Below, one piece after another: positions 8,269-14,624 of a stretch of DNA of 31,658 nt. Source of the stretch: Bermanella sp034110565 (GTDB lineage: Bacteria > Pseudomonadota > Gammaproteobacteria > Pseudomonadales > Oceanobacteraceae); assembly GCA_034110565.1 (NCBI GenBank), contig JAWUYY010000057.1, positions 1 through 31,658 on the forward strand. The letters run 5' to 3'. The translations under genes and the position numbers were made by a program. Under the pieces are notes generated by a model. That model ran no database searches, was not told the origin of the DNA, and saw only the letters and a list, made by a program, of their open reading frames with translations. Positions within the stretch are counted from its first letter, which is position 1. Each line of letters opens with the position of its first letter.

Positions 8269-8309
8269 TCCAGCCAGCTTGCTGGCGATTTTGACTGGCG
8301 TTGTTACGC
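8269..8309 (-). other. Truncated attC (R'' half) of the beta-barrel cassette
   Basis: Right after the stop codon of the 8311-8778 gene comes GTAACAACGCC, an R'' core, followed by a GCCAGC-AA-GCTGGC hairpin (8273-8286). The sequence then turns into the IS-like end, so the R' half is absent. The hairpin resembles that in the attC at 10382-10463 (CAGCAAGCTG in both), which supports a related origin. Confidence 0.55.
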
Positions 8310-8310
8310 A

Positions 8311-8778
8311 TTACCATTGATAAGACAGCTTAAGAGAAGCTTGGCTTGTAGAATCTGAAAAATAGGAGGCATTATTTGATGATTCCCCATAGCCTAAACT
8401 TCCTCCAACGATCCAGCTATTATTTGCAATCTCATTGAAATAATAATTATAAGTGGCGGCAACCCCGTGATACGTTGTTCTTTCTGTATTCACAGCGGAA
8501 CTACTGACAGCCCCTAAAAATAAACCTAGAGAGTTATTTCTACTTTTTCCAATTAATTTTTCCCAGCCAAGTCCATAGCCTAGATTTGTTCCAGAGGCCT
8601 CTGAATAACTTTGTAAACCTAAAGCAATGTAATACTTTGAATCATTACTGCTGATAGAATATTGAAAGCCTAACCCACCTTGATCTGTACCAAGACCAAA
8701 TGAGAAATGATTGGCGTCACGGGAGTATGATGAAACTGACATAAATGAAGCCAAAATAAAAAATAAAAAAACTTTCAC
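8311..8778 (-). CDS. Small outer-membrane beta-barrel-like protein, integron cassette 6
   Basis: The 155-residue product starts at a GTG with an AAGGA site 8 bases upstream. A signal peptide (KVFLFFILASFMSVSSYS) is followed by alternating hydrophobic/polar strands rich in Gly, Ser, Tyr and Asn (FSFGLGTDQGGLGFQYSI, YYIALGLQSY, NSLGLFLGAV, SWIVGGSLGYG). The last residues, ASLKLSYQW, end in an aromatic residue with alternate hydrophobics, which fits the C-terminal beta-signal read by BamA. Six to eight strands are likely. I recognise no specific family. It sits between attC-like sites, so it was gained as a cassette. Function unknown; surface or porin-like roles are guesses. Confidence 0.65.
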   Translation of the reverse strand: MKVFLFFILASFMSVSSYSRDANHFSFGLGTDQGGLGFQYSISSNDSKYYIALGLQSYSEASGTNLGYGLGWEKLIGKSRNNSLGLFLGAVSSSAVNTERTTYHGVAATYNYYFNEIANNSWIVGGSLGYGESSNNASYFSDSTSQASLKLSYQW

Positions 8779-8855
8779 TTAACTTTCCTTAGTTGTGTAG
8801 CGTTCATGCTATGGACGCAATTTATTGCATCCATAGCATGAACGCCTTGTTAAAT
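8777..8855 (-). other. attC-like site with a 21-bp near-perfect stem
   Basis: Arms 8800-8820 and 8825-8845 pair over 21 bases with one mismatch (8816) around a TTTA loop. On the minus strand TTTAACAAGG (R''-like) precedes the stem and directly follows the lipoprotein stop codon. The R' core is unclear: GTTAAGT at 8777-8783 fits GTTRRRY but is 16 bases from the stem and overlaps the next start codon. The stem is longer and more perfect than in usual attC sites. Confidence 0.65.
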
Positions 8856-9344
8856 TTATTTACTGGTTAAGGTGTAAATATACTCTTCTTGATTCGAAGT
8901 CGTAACGACTAGAGACCCATTAACTAATTGGTAGTCATAACTATATTCTTCTCCAGCATTAGCGTTATTAATCTCCCAGGAATATATTTCATTTTCGTTT
9001 GGTAGCTCTAATATTCGGGCTGTATTCGATTGGCCCATTGATATTGAGGTAGTAAGAGTGTTTCCATTAATTGTGTAGGTACCCTCATATCCATCAACCG
9101 TAAACTTGTAGCTCTTATCTATACCTAAGCCAGAATACCATTCATCCATAATTTGGCCGTTTCCTATTTCATATGTATCCATATTACTTTCAGAAATAAC
9201 TAAGTGAGACTCTCCAGTTGCACCATTTCGTTCAAACTCAATATACCAGTCACCAATGATCGAGTTTGCATCACTCTCTTCGCTACTTCCGCCACACCCG
9301 TATAATGAACATGCAGTCACTAAGAGAAGTATAGTTTTAGTCAT
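8856..9344 (-). CDS. Lipoprotein, integron cassette 5
   Basis: The 162-residue product has a lipoprotein signal peptide with the lipobox ACSLYGCGGSSEE (Cys about residue 17); residue +2 is Gly, so export to the outer membrane is likely by the Lol rule. The mature part (IIGDWYIEFERNGATGESHLVISESNMDTY and GYEGTYTINGNTLTTS) has the pattern of lipocalin-like or copper-resistance-NlpE-like beta sheets that begin with a G-x-W motif, but I recognise no definite family. It ends in SNQEEYIYTLTSK. The gene is flanked by an excellent attC upstream and a long-stem attC downstream, so it is a complete cassette. Confidence 0.65.
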   Translation of the reverse strand: MTKTILLLVTACSLYGCGGSSEESDANSIIGDWYIEFERNGATGESHLVISESNMDTYEIGNGQIMDEWYSGLGIDKSYKFTVDGYEGTYTINGNTLTTSISMGQSNTARILELPNENEIYSWEINNANAGEEYSYDYQLVNGSLVVTTSNQEEYIYTLTSK

Positions 9345-9357
9345 GACTTTCCTTTGA

Positions 9358-9406
9358 ATTTAACGCCTGCCATTACGGGTTTATTCCTTAAATGGCTTTG
9401 TTATAT
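9358..9406 (-). other. attC site, well preserved
   Basis: On the minus strand the site runs from ATAACAAAGCC (R'' and L'') to GGCAGGCGTTAAAT (L' and R'). GTTAAAT fits GTTRRRY exactly; GCCATT and AATGGC pair as the arms. About 49 bp in total, a short attC. It begins just past the stop of the 9406-9852 gene and ends 14 bases before the lipoprotein ATG. It is the clearest attC in the array. Confidence 0.8.
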
Positions 9407-9852
9407 TATTTTCTAATTATGGAAACAGATATATCTGTAACATTACGCATATCTGAGTCTAAATAAAGGTTATTACAGCTAGTTTGATAGAAAGAGTACT
9501 CTTTCTCGGTTTGCTCCATATCAAGGTCTTGGTAGCAAGTTCCAGCAAATTCACCAGAAGCCATCAGATTAAATTTAATTCGATATTTAGCTCCAACAAT
9601 GCCACGTATTGCCTTGGTTCTACTAGCAATAATAAATCCAGATTTTGTTTTTCTAAACCCTATGATTTTCGATTCAAAGTCTTTGGCTTCTATAACAACT
9701 TGTTCAGCTACTAATGAGTTTAATTTTTCCTTGTAAGAAAATTCTAGAGCTGCCTGTACGTACATCCCATACCCTGTATAAATAAGAGCTGTAGATATAG
9801 TAAATCCAAGCCCCCATAAAAATCCTTTCAAGACTTCATTAAAATTTGTCAT
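9406..9852 (-). CDS. Hypothetical membrane-anchored protein, integron cassette 4
   Basis: I do not recognise this 148-residue protein. An N-terminal hydrophobic helix (about residues 11-33, FLWGLGFTISTALIYTGYGMYV) is followed by a soluble part with alternating beta-like stretches (VIEAKDFESKIIGFRKTKSGFIIASRTK, YRIKFNLMASGEFAGTCYQD) and two Cys that could pair (in GTCYQD and QTSCNNLYLD). It is therefore probably inserted with the C-terminal part outside the cytoplasm. It lies between two attC sites and is AT-rich. A role is not suggested by the sequence. Confidence 0.6.
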   Translation of the reverse strand: MTNFNEVLKGFLWGLGFTISTALIYTGYGMYVQAALEFSYKEKLNSLVAEQVVIEAKDFESKIIGFRKTKSGFIIASRTKAIRGIVGAKYRIKFNLMASGEFAGTCYQDLDMEQTEKEYSFYQTSCNNLYLDSDMRNVTDISVSIIRK

Positions 9853-9865
9853 TTAAATCTCTAAA

Positions 9866-9940
9866 TTATAACGCCCCATTAAGAGGCAAATATTGTTGGT
9901 TAAAATAAGCGACGAAGGAGCAAATAGCCAACTGTTATTT
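9866..9940 (-). other. attC-like site, about 75 bp
   Basis: On the minus strand AAATAACAGTTGG starts the site and GGGGCGTTATAA ends it. AATAAC and GTTATAA provide the outer cores, and AGTTGG pairs with CCAAC further in. The R' core GTTATAA departs from GTTRRRY by one base, as in many Vibrio-type repeats. Confidence 0.6.
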
Positions 9941-9959
9941 ATCTTGTTTGAATAGCCTA

Positions 9960-10356
9960 TTAGGTATTTTTACACTCATATTTTTGTTGCATATATTGTA
10001 CTGACAACTTGGAGATCTCTTCTAGAACAGCAAGTTCTATATCCGATAATTTATTAATATACAAACAAGATTTACCCAGCTTATGCTTACCTAGTTTTGA
10101 TAACAAACCTTCAAATTTTTTAAACCAGGCATTATATAAACCACTAAATTTTGTTTTCTAGGAGAAAACGCAATTACTGCCGAATCGCATTCACACCCAC
10201 TACCGTATTTATAGTGATATTTACCAAATCCAATTATACTTCCACTAAATAAGGCTTACACCCTGACACTCTTTCCAATATCGACAACAAAGCAATGGTG
10301 TCGGATTTTCTGGTTTTATTATCAATACACGATATAAAATTGGTGACTTCATTCAT
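9960..10356 (-). pseudogene. Frameshifted DUF1801-family gene, integron cassette 3
   Basis: From an ATG at 10356 the frame reads MNEVTNFISCIDNKTRKSDT...ERVSGCKPYL and meets a stop at 10234-10236. Another frame resumes just before with FSGSIIGFGKYHYKYGSG, FSPRKQNLVVYIMPG, LLSKLGKHKLGKSCLYINKL and SDIELAVLEEI, ending at 9960-9962. Joined, the parts give a normal DUF1801 protein of about 130 residues, whose hallmark motifs are IGFG-YHYKY, FSPRK-N and LGKHK-GKSCLYI. One frameshift near 10250 breaks it. DUF1801 proteins are small and cytosolic with no settled function. The gene is flanked by attC-like sites on both sides. Confidence 0.8.
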
Positions 10357-10381
10357 TTGACTGCTCCAAAACTATCGAAAT

Positions 10382-10463
10382 ACCTAACGCCCACAAGCAC
10401 AAGCGAGAAAAGAATGAGTGAGTCCAGCACAGCTTGCTGTGCGGATGCACCTTGCTTTATTAT
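10382..10463 (-). other. attC-like site with degenerate R''
   Basis: R' is GCGTTAGGT (10382-10390), where GTTAGGT fits GTTRRRY exactly. R'' is TAATAAAGC rather than TAACAAAGC, one base away. Inside lies GCACAGC-AA-GCTGTGC, a perfect 7-bp hairpin. It follows the 10465-10944 gene directly. Confidence 0.65.
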
Positions 10464-10464
10464 A

Positions 10465-10944
10465 TTAATACACACAAGGTAGATTATAAATTTCATCAAC
10501 AGTTTTGCATGCTGTAACTATTTCATTAATCTTTTTTGTAGCCTCAGGCATATAACTGCTTCTACAAATGCCCTCGTAAGCGCCATTATCATTTCCATTA
10601 TAAGTAGCGTTAACATTGACAAGATAACTGTACGATTCAAATGCACATTTTGCATCGTAATAGGCCTTTTTCTTATCAATAACGTCCAACAGGTCGGTTT
10701 TTATACGTTGATAGCTTTTAGAATGTTGGGGAAATTTCTGCTGAACAATTGAAATTATTGAGTCCAGTTCATCTAATGATTTACTGTATTCGCTCCCAAT
10801 TTTTTGCGCTGGACACATCTGACTTTCATTCCTAGTTGGTTCTCTACTTTCTTTTTCATAACTACACCAATCCATATCGGCAGATGAAAAATTAGAGAAT
10901 AGAACTAAAAATAATGATAAAACTAATTTCATGAAAATTTTCAT
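10465..10944 (-). CDS. Exported LprI-like protein, integron cassette 2
   Basis: The 159-residue product has a signal peptide (KLVLSLFLVLFSNFSSA, cut before DMDWC), so it is periplasmic. The mature part has the pattern of DUF1311/LprI lysozyme-inhibitor proteins: an early Cys pair (DWCSYEKE, then NESQMCPAQ), a helix with spaced Leu (SKSLDELDSIISIVQQKF), a KKKAYYDAKCAFES stretch where the family has Q-x-A-W-x-x-(Y/F)-R-x-A-C, a G-x-C (YEGICRSSY) and a final helix with a Cys near the end. The match is by pattern, not strong identity. If right, it would shield peptidoglycan from lysozyme. An in-frame ATG lies four codons in (MKIF-M), so the start is open by a few residues. Confidence 0.6.
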   Translation of the reverse strand: MKIFMKLVLSLFLVLFSNFSSADMDWCSYEKESREPTRNESQMCPAQKIGSEYSKSLDELDSIISIVQQKFPQHSKSYQRIKTDLLDVIDKKKAYYDAKCAFESYSYLVNVNATYNGNDNGAYEGICRSSYMPEATKKINEIVTACKTVDEIYNLPCVY

Positions 10945-10947
10945 TTA

Positions 10948-11028
10948 ATATAACGCCTTTAGCAGCGGCCGAGCGAAGCGAAGTCCAGCCCTCTTTTGGC
11001 TGGGCGATGCTGGTTAAACTTGTTAGCT
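10948..11028 (-). other. attC site of the first cassette, about 81 bp
   Basis: On the minus strand AGCTAACAAG (R'', overlapping the stop codon of the 11023 gene) opens the site and AAAGGCGTTATAT (L', R') closes it. Between are CCCAGCC and GGCTGG, which pair around AAAAGAG, and TTTA..AGCA with TGCTAAA further out. The next gene starts 4 bases away, so the site is tightly packed with both genes. A good imperfect-palindrome attC. Confidence 0.75.
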
Positions 11029-11436
11029 GAATATCCACTCGACGCCTGTCCAAATTGCATAACCAATACCGATTATTACCCATGAAAATATTGCCCAATT
11101 TACCAAGAAATATATATTATGAGTGAAATCACCGCCTTTCATTGGAGCAGAAGCCTCAAAATGCTTTGCAATTATTTTCAGTTCTTCGAGATCGGGCTTA
11201 TCTGCGGAAATAGTATACTTATCAGAGTCACCCCACATTTCATAGGCCTCAAACTCGATACCTCGGAAGGTAAAAGTACAGAAAACATCACTATCAGACC
11301 AGCGAGGGTAATGCGTGACTTCTGTGCCTTCTAGTTGCTCAATTATTTGAGCAGTACCAGAACGAGAAATGTTTCTATTTTTAAAGGAGAAACCGTAGCA
11401 TTCTCCGTCATCGTTACTTCCGTGCTCTATTTTCAT
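11023..11436 (-). CDS. Hypothetical protein with C-terminal membrane helix, integron cassette 1
   Basis: I do not recognise this 137-residue protein. A soluble N-terminal part of about 105 residues, with acidic and aromatic stretches (WSDSDVFCTFTFRGIEFEAYEMWGDSDKY) and a possible beta-alpha fold, is followed by a hydrophobic helix near the end (about residues 110-133, FLVNWAIFSWVIIGIGYAIW). It would be tail-anchored in the inner membrane. As the cassette nearest to the integrase it would have been the last one gained and the best placed for expression from the Pc promoter. Its stop codon is part of the attC. Confidence 0.65.
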   Translation of the reverse strand: MKIEHGSNDDGECYGFSFKNRNISRSGTAQIIEQLEGTEVTHYPRWSDSDVFCTFTFRGIEFEAYEMWGDSDKYTISADKPDLEELKIIAKHFEASAPMKGGDFTHNIYFLVNWAIFSWVIIGIGYAIWTGVEWIFS

Positions 11437-11454
11437 TTTACAGCTAACATTTTA

Positions 11455-11485
11455 ATCATACGCATGCGCGTTTACACATTGTCAG
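11455..11485 (-). promoter_or_regulatory. Possible Pc promoter for the cassette array
   Basis: On the minus strand CTGACA (11480-11485) and TATGAT (11455-11460) resemble -35 and -10 boxes at a spacing of 19, longer than ideal. The place, just outside the first cassette and reading into it, fits an integron Pc promoter. Confidence 0.3.
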
Positions 11486-11732
11486 ACAAGGGCATTTTTC
11501 GAAGGTAAGTACTTGAAAGGAAAGATGTATCTTTGAAATCCATTTCAAATTCAACTAGAAAAACATGCACGCACGGCATATTGGTAATAACGAGACCCTC
11601 GTGTACAGGGCTCAGTCCCTTTATAAAGAACTGATTCTGCACAGTTTTTTTAAATCACTCCAGTAAAAACACGCACTTCATTCTGATTTTTTTATATTTT
11701 ATTTATTATTTTCTCGCCTCACCAAAAATACA

Positions 11733-11748
11733 CTGTATATCCATACAG
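11733..11748 (+). promoter_or_regulatory. LexA (SOS) box upstream of the integrase gene
   Basis: CTGTATATCCATACAG is a perfect CTGT-N8-ACAG LexA box of the gammaproteobacterial type, in an AT-rich promoter region and 22 bases before the ATG at 11770. LexA control of integron integrases is established knowledge; here the site outlived the gene it controlled. Confidence 0.85.
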
Positions 11749-11769
11749 AAAATTTAATTTGGAATAATC

Positions 11770-12430
11770 ATGCCTAGAAGTCCTTTTTAAAATCAAATTC
11801 GTGAACACTTACGTATGCGTGGATACAGTATGCGTACTGAAAAAACCTATCTTTATTGGATTAAAGATTTTATTCGCTATCACAATAGGCTGCACCAAAA
11901 TCTATTATCACCTCAACATGTGGTCGATTATCTTTCTTATTTGGCAAATCGCAGAGATGTTGTGATTAACACTCAAAAAACTGCGCTTATCGCATTGCCG
12001 TTTTTATACAACCAGTTTTTAAAGCAACCATTGGGGGATTTAAGCTTTAGTCATGCAAAGAAAGAGCGTCGTCTTCCCTGTGTATTAAGCCAGCAAGAGG
12101 TGCAAAGTATCTTGGCTCACCTTGCGTTTAGAAATCGTGTGATTTTTTCCATTTTGTATGGCTCAGGCTTGAGAATTAGCGAATGCTTACGCCTGAGGAT
12201 TCAAGATATCGATTTCCAGAATTTATCTTAAACTGTAAAAGACGATAAAGGTGGCAAAGATAGAAAAACTCTTTTAAGTGCATCACTCATTGATCCTATC
12301 AAGCAATTAATTAATGACGACAGCCATAAAATCACAAGAAGCGGATAACTTAAAGAGTATAGGCCCTTCTTTACCCCATATGCTGGGTAAAAAATATCCA
12401 AGCGCGTATAGTCAAACTGAAGGTTTTTAA
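11770..12430 (+). pseudogene. intI: Integron integrase pseudogene (truncated)
   Basis: From the ATG at 11770 the reading is MPRSPF-stop-NQIREHLR, then MRGYSMRTEKTYLYWIKDFI, the usual N-terminal DNA-binding start of IntI. The frame goes on to LPCVLSQQEVQSIL and YGSGLRISECLRLRIQDIDF (with the first catalytic Arg), where TAA (12229-12231) falls inside FQNLS-TVKDDKGGKDRKTLLS. A frameshift near 12325-12335 leads to QEADNLKSIGPSLPHMLGKK and YPSAY, an integron-integrase-specific stretch. The sequence ends at 12430, some 100 residues short: the H-x-x-R box and the Tyr nucleophile are missing. Defects are thus two nonsense codons (7 and about 154), one frameshift and a C-terminal deletion. It cannot be active. 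An ATG at 11815 might allow a short product. Confidence 0.92.
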
Positions 12431-12617
12431 CCAAGTATTAAGCAATCTAACGAAATATAATTAAAGCGTACTCTGCCTCCATTTATTTATATACAATGTG
12501 ACTATTGGGCATGAAATCTGCTATTCAGTTATTTCAACTCTACTGAGTCTCAAGCCCACATCATTGCCTTGCGCTGTTATTCAAGCGATTAAATTTTTAA
12601 GACTGTATTGGTGATTC

Positions 12618-13991
12618 ATGATCCGTTCTCTTACCCCAATCGCTGCACTGTTGATATCTGATGCCCTTGTTTTGCTTGGTCATGGTTTACTGCTCACACT
12701 GCTTCCTGTTTCTGCTAGTACATTAGGTTTTTCTGATTTCCAAGTGGGCTTAACTGCCTCTAGCTACTTTGTTGGCTTTGTAGTGGGCTGTCTGATGACA
12801 CCCTTTGTATTAAAACGCGTGGGGCATATCCGGACGTTTGCTGTACTCGGTTCAGCCTATACCGTCATCATTTTATTATTTGTTTGGAGCCAAAGCTTTT
12901 TCGGCTGGATGCTCCTTCGTTTTATGATCGGCGCTATGATCGCCGGCATTTATATGATCATTGAAAGCTGGTTAAACGAGCGTGCAGACTCGCAAAATCG
13001 CGGGGCCATTTTGTCGTTTTACGCAATGATGAACCTAGCAATGATCACCCTTGCTCAACAATTATTAAACTTGGGTAACGTTGACACCTTACTATTATTT
13101 GCCTTGGCGGGTATTTTCTTATCGCTGTCAATTGTGCCGGTATCCCTTACTTTGGCGCTGGCACCCACACCCATTAAAAAAGTGAGCGTCGACTTTGCTA
13201 AAGTTTGGAAGCACTCTCATATAGGCATAATTGGTTCGATTTTCACTGGTCTAATCACAGGTTCATTTTGGGCGCTGGCCCCTATTTATGCAAAAGACAG
13301 TGGCTTTTCGACGTTTCAACTGGCGAACTTTATGTCCGCCGTCGTACTGGGAGGTGCATTATTTCAAATTCCGTTGGGGAGATTTTCTGATAAATTTGAC
13401 CGCCGTTTAATTCTAATTTTTATCGCATTAGGCGGTGCTATTATTTCCTTTCTTACCTTTATGGCATCGTTTCAAGATTTCTATGCGGGCACCGCTTCAA
13501 CTGGGCTGGCGTTTATGTGGGGAGCGTTTGGCATGACGATGTATGCCATCTGTTTAGCCCACGCTAACGACAATGCAGATAGTTCGGACTTTGTTGATAT
13601 TGGCAGCGCCATGCTGATCACCTATGGCTTAAGCTCGGCAATTGGTGCACCTATTGCGTCTGCCTTCATGAGCCTTTTTGGTCATGAATATTTGTTTGTT
13701 TTTATGGGAGGCAGTTTTACTCTGTTTTGCGCAATTTTGATTGCTCGGCGCAAATCCCATGTATTACCCGTAATGACAGATGATAACGAAGAGTTCCAAG
13801 CAGTAGCTGGCATGACAACCCCCGAGGCTTATAACCTTGACCCGCGCGCTGAAGATATAAGTGAAGACGTACCACAAAGTGAGCTAAAACGAGAGTGGGC
13901 TGATGTTGATGTGGACTACCATGACATCATCAACAGCGACGTCGAGCCGGACACCAACGCCAGTGAGCCTACTCCAAACAAGGACCGCTAA
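12618..13991 (+). CDS. MFS transporter of the YcaD type with acidic cytoplasmic tail
   Basis: The 457-residue protein has twelve predicted membrane helices in about residues 5-380, with MFS marks such as GRFSDKFDRR in the loop between helices 8 and 9 (about 260) and RFMIGAMIAGIYMIIESWLN near residues 100-125. The last third of the first half (ESWLNERADSQNRGAILSFY) is typical of the YcaD/COG0477 drug-sugar group. Substrate unknown. The C-terminal tail of about 75 residues is strongly acidic and unstructured (DDNEEFQ...EDISEDVPQ...DVDVDYHDIINSDVEPD), longer than in the family's usual members of about 380 residues. The gene stands alone between the integron relic and a small membrane protein gene. 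Confidence 0.9.
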   Translation: MIRSLTPIAALLISDALVLLGHGLLLTLLPVSASTLGFSDFQVGLTASSYFVGFVVGCLMTPFVLKRVGHIRTFAVLGSAYTVIILLFVWSQSFFGWMLLRFMIGAMIAGIYMIIESWLNERADSQNRGAILSFYAMMNLAMITLAQQLLNLGNVDTLLLFALAGIFLSLSIVPVSLTLALAPTPIKKVSVDFAKVWKHSHIGIIGSIFTGLITGSFWALAPIYAKDSGFSTFQLANFMSAVVLGGALFQIPLGRFSDKFDRRLILIFIALGGAIISFLTFMASFQDFYAGTASTGLAFMWGAFGMTMYAICLAHANDNADSSDFVDIGSAMLITYGLSSAIGAPIASAFMSLFGHEYLFVFMGGSFTLFCAILIARRKSHVLPVMTDDNEEFQAVAGMTTPEAYNLDPRAEDISEDVPQSELKREWADVDVDYHDIINSDVEPDTNASEPTPNKDR

Positions 13992-14009
13992 GGGATATCG
14001 GTCCGTGTT
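13977..14009 (+). terminator. Hairpin over the MFS stop codon
   Basis: GGACCG (13982-13987) and CGGTCC (13999-14004) pair over an 11-base loop that holds the stop codon, with AACA and TGTT extending the stem past a one-base mismatch. There is no T tract, so termination is uncertain. Confidence 0.35.
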
Positions 14010-14154
14010 GAGGTATCGAGTCATAACTTAGTCATGCTCAGCCTGTGCGCAAAATATTGTCTAATTAGGCCCATTCTTTTACCTGTTTTCATATTGAACA
14101 CAAATAAACCCAACGAGTATGCTGAAGACTCATCATTTGGCAGCTGAGGCGTTT

Positions 14155-14313
14155 ATGATTCGATTACAACTCATTATGGTTTGCGGTGTGCTTTTCGCGG
14201 CGGGATTAACTTGGCAGTTAGCCTCTGATGCTCAATTAAAACCGGCAAACCAAGCCAAAGCTTCAACGGAAGCATTTCCCCATAATACACTCACTAATCG
14301 CCATAACGGCTAA
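14155..14313 (+). CDS. Very small membrane protein
   Basis: From an ATG at 14155, with GAGG 5 bases upstream, a 52-residue product is read: MIRLQLIMVCGVLFAAGLTW then a hydrophilic tail ending HNTLTNRHNG. The N-terminal hydrophobic helix (about residues 5-23) suggests a single-pass inner-membrane or exported protein. An ATG at 14119 would add 12 residues but has no good ribosome site. No family is recognised. It could be spurious. Confidence 0.4.
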   Translation: MIRLQLIMVCGVLFAAGLTWQLASDAQLKPANQAKASTEAFPHNTLTNRHNG

Positions 14314-14330
14314 GCGACCTCACTAATATA

Positions 14331-14362
14331 ATTAACGACTGACCACCGGCTGAGTCGTTAAT
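14331..14362. terminator. 10-bp hairpin after the small ORF
   Basis: ATTAACGACT (14331-14340) and AGTCGTTAAT (14353-14362) pair perfectly over a 12-base loop, followed by TTTCAG. It lies 18 bases past the small gene's stop codon and may end its transcript; T run is weak. Confidence 0.5.
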
Positions 14363-14503
14363 TTCAGTCAAATCGTCACTCCACCTAACAGCACCCAATA
14401 CAACACCTTCGTATAGGCGTCCCCGTATTTATCGAGCCCGTCATCGCTTGGGATTGCTCCGTATTGTCTACACCTAACTGCAAGATCAAGTTATTTTGAT
14501 CAT

Positions 14504-14559
14504 TTATGTCTATTTATCTGGGGTATTCTGGTGACCATAACGAGCGATTATGTCTATTT
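14504..14559 (+). repeat. 12-base direct repeat, possible activator sites
   Basis: TTATGTCTATTT occurs at 14504-14515 and 14548-14559, starts 44 bases apart, which is close to four turns of DNA. GATCAA/TTGATC (14484-14501) abuts the first copy. The repeats lie about 65-120 bases upstream of the possible -10 TATAAT, a suitable place for an activator. Confidence 0.45.
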
Positions 14560-14624
14560 TAATTCAACTTTTTTGTGAGTCATTTACTCTAATAACTAAC
14601 TAAACCCCTTGTTAAATGGGGATT

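Larger units (their letters stand above)
11437..11769. promoter_or_regulatory. attI / integrase promoter region
   Basis: This 333-base gap lies between the first cassette and the integrase start, where attI, the cassette promoter Pc and the integrase promoter are expected. It is AT-rich, above all at 11680-11720. A GTTAGCT core on the minus strand (11442-11448), 5 bases before the first cassette gene, is the likely attI-cassette junction, one base off GTTRRRY. A hairpin, GAGACCCT with AGGGCTC, lies near 11600-11622. No other gene is visible. Confidence 0.55.
7690..12430. mobile_element. Relic chromosomal integron (integrase pseudogene plus cassette array)
   Basis: A dead tyrosine-recombinase gene of the integron-integrase type (plus strand, 11770-12430) is divergent from a row of AT-rich, mostly unknown single genes, all on the minus strand, separated by attC-like sites with R'' (TAACAA-type) just after each stop codon and R' (GCGTTAxxx) just before the next gene. 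That is the standard layout of a chromosomal integron. An attI-like junction sits between the first cassette and the integrase. The neighbours on both sides (YkgJ, MFS transporter) are ordinary chromosomal genes. Recombination boundaries at the left end are uncertain. Confidence 0.85.

Noticed and set aside
9950..10464. The 515-base stretch taken at first as non-coding
   Set aside because: Reading both frames showed a frameshifted DUF1801 gene, so it is annotated as a pseudogene.
12228..12434. 68-codon minus-strand open frame over the integrase remnant
   Set aside because: The plus strand translates to integron-integrase sequence here, so this is the antisense of a pseudogene.
14119..14154. 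Upstream ATG (14119) as start of the tiny membrane protein
   Set aside because: The ATG at 14155 has a GAGG ribosome site at good spacing and starts right before the hydrophobic helix.
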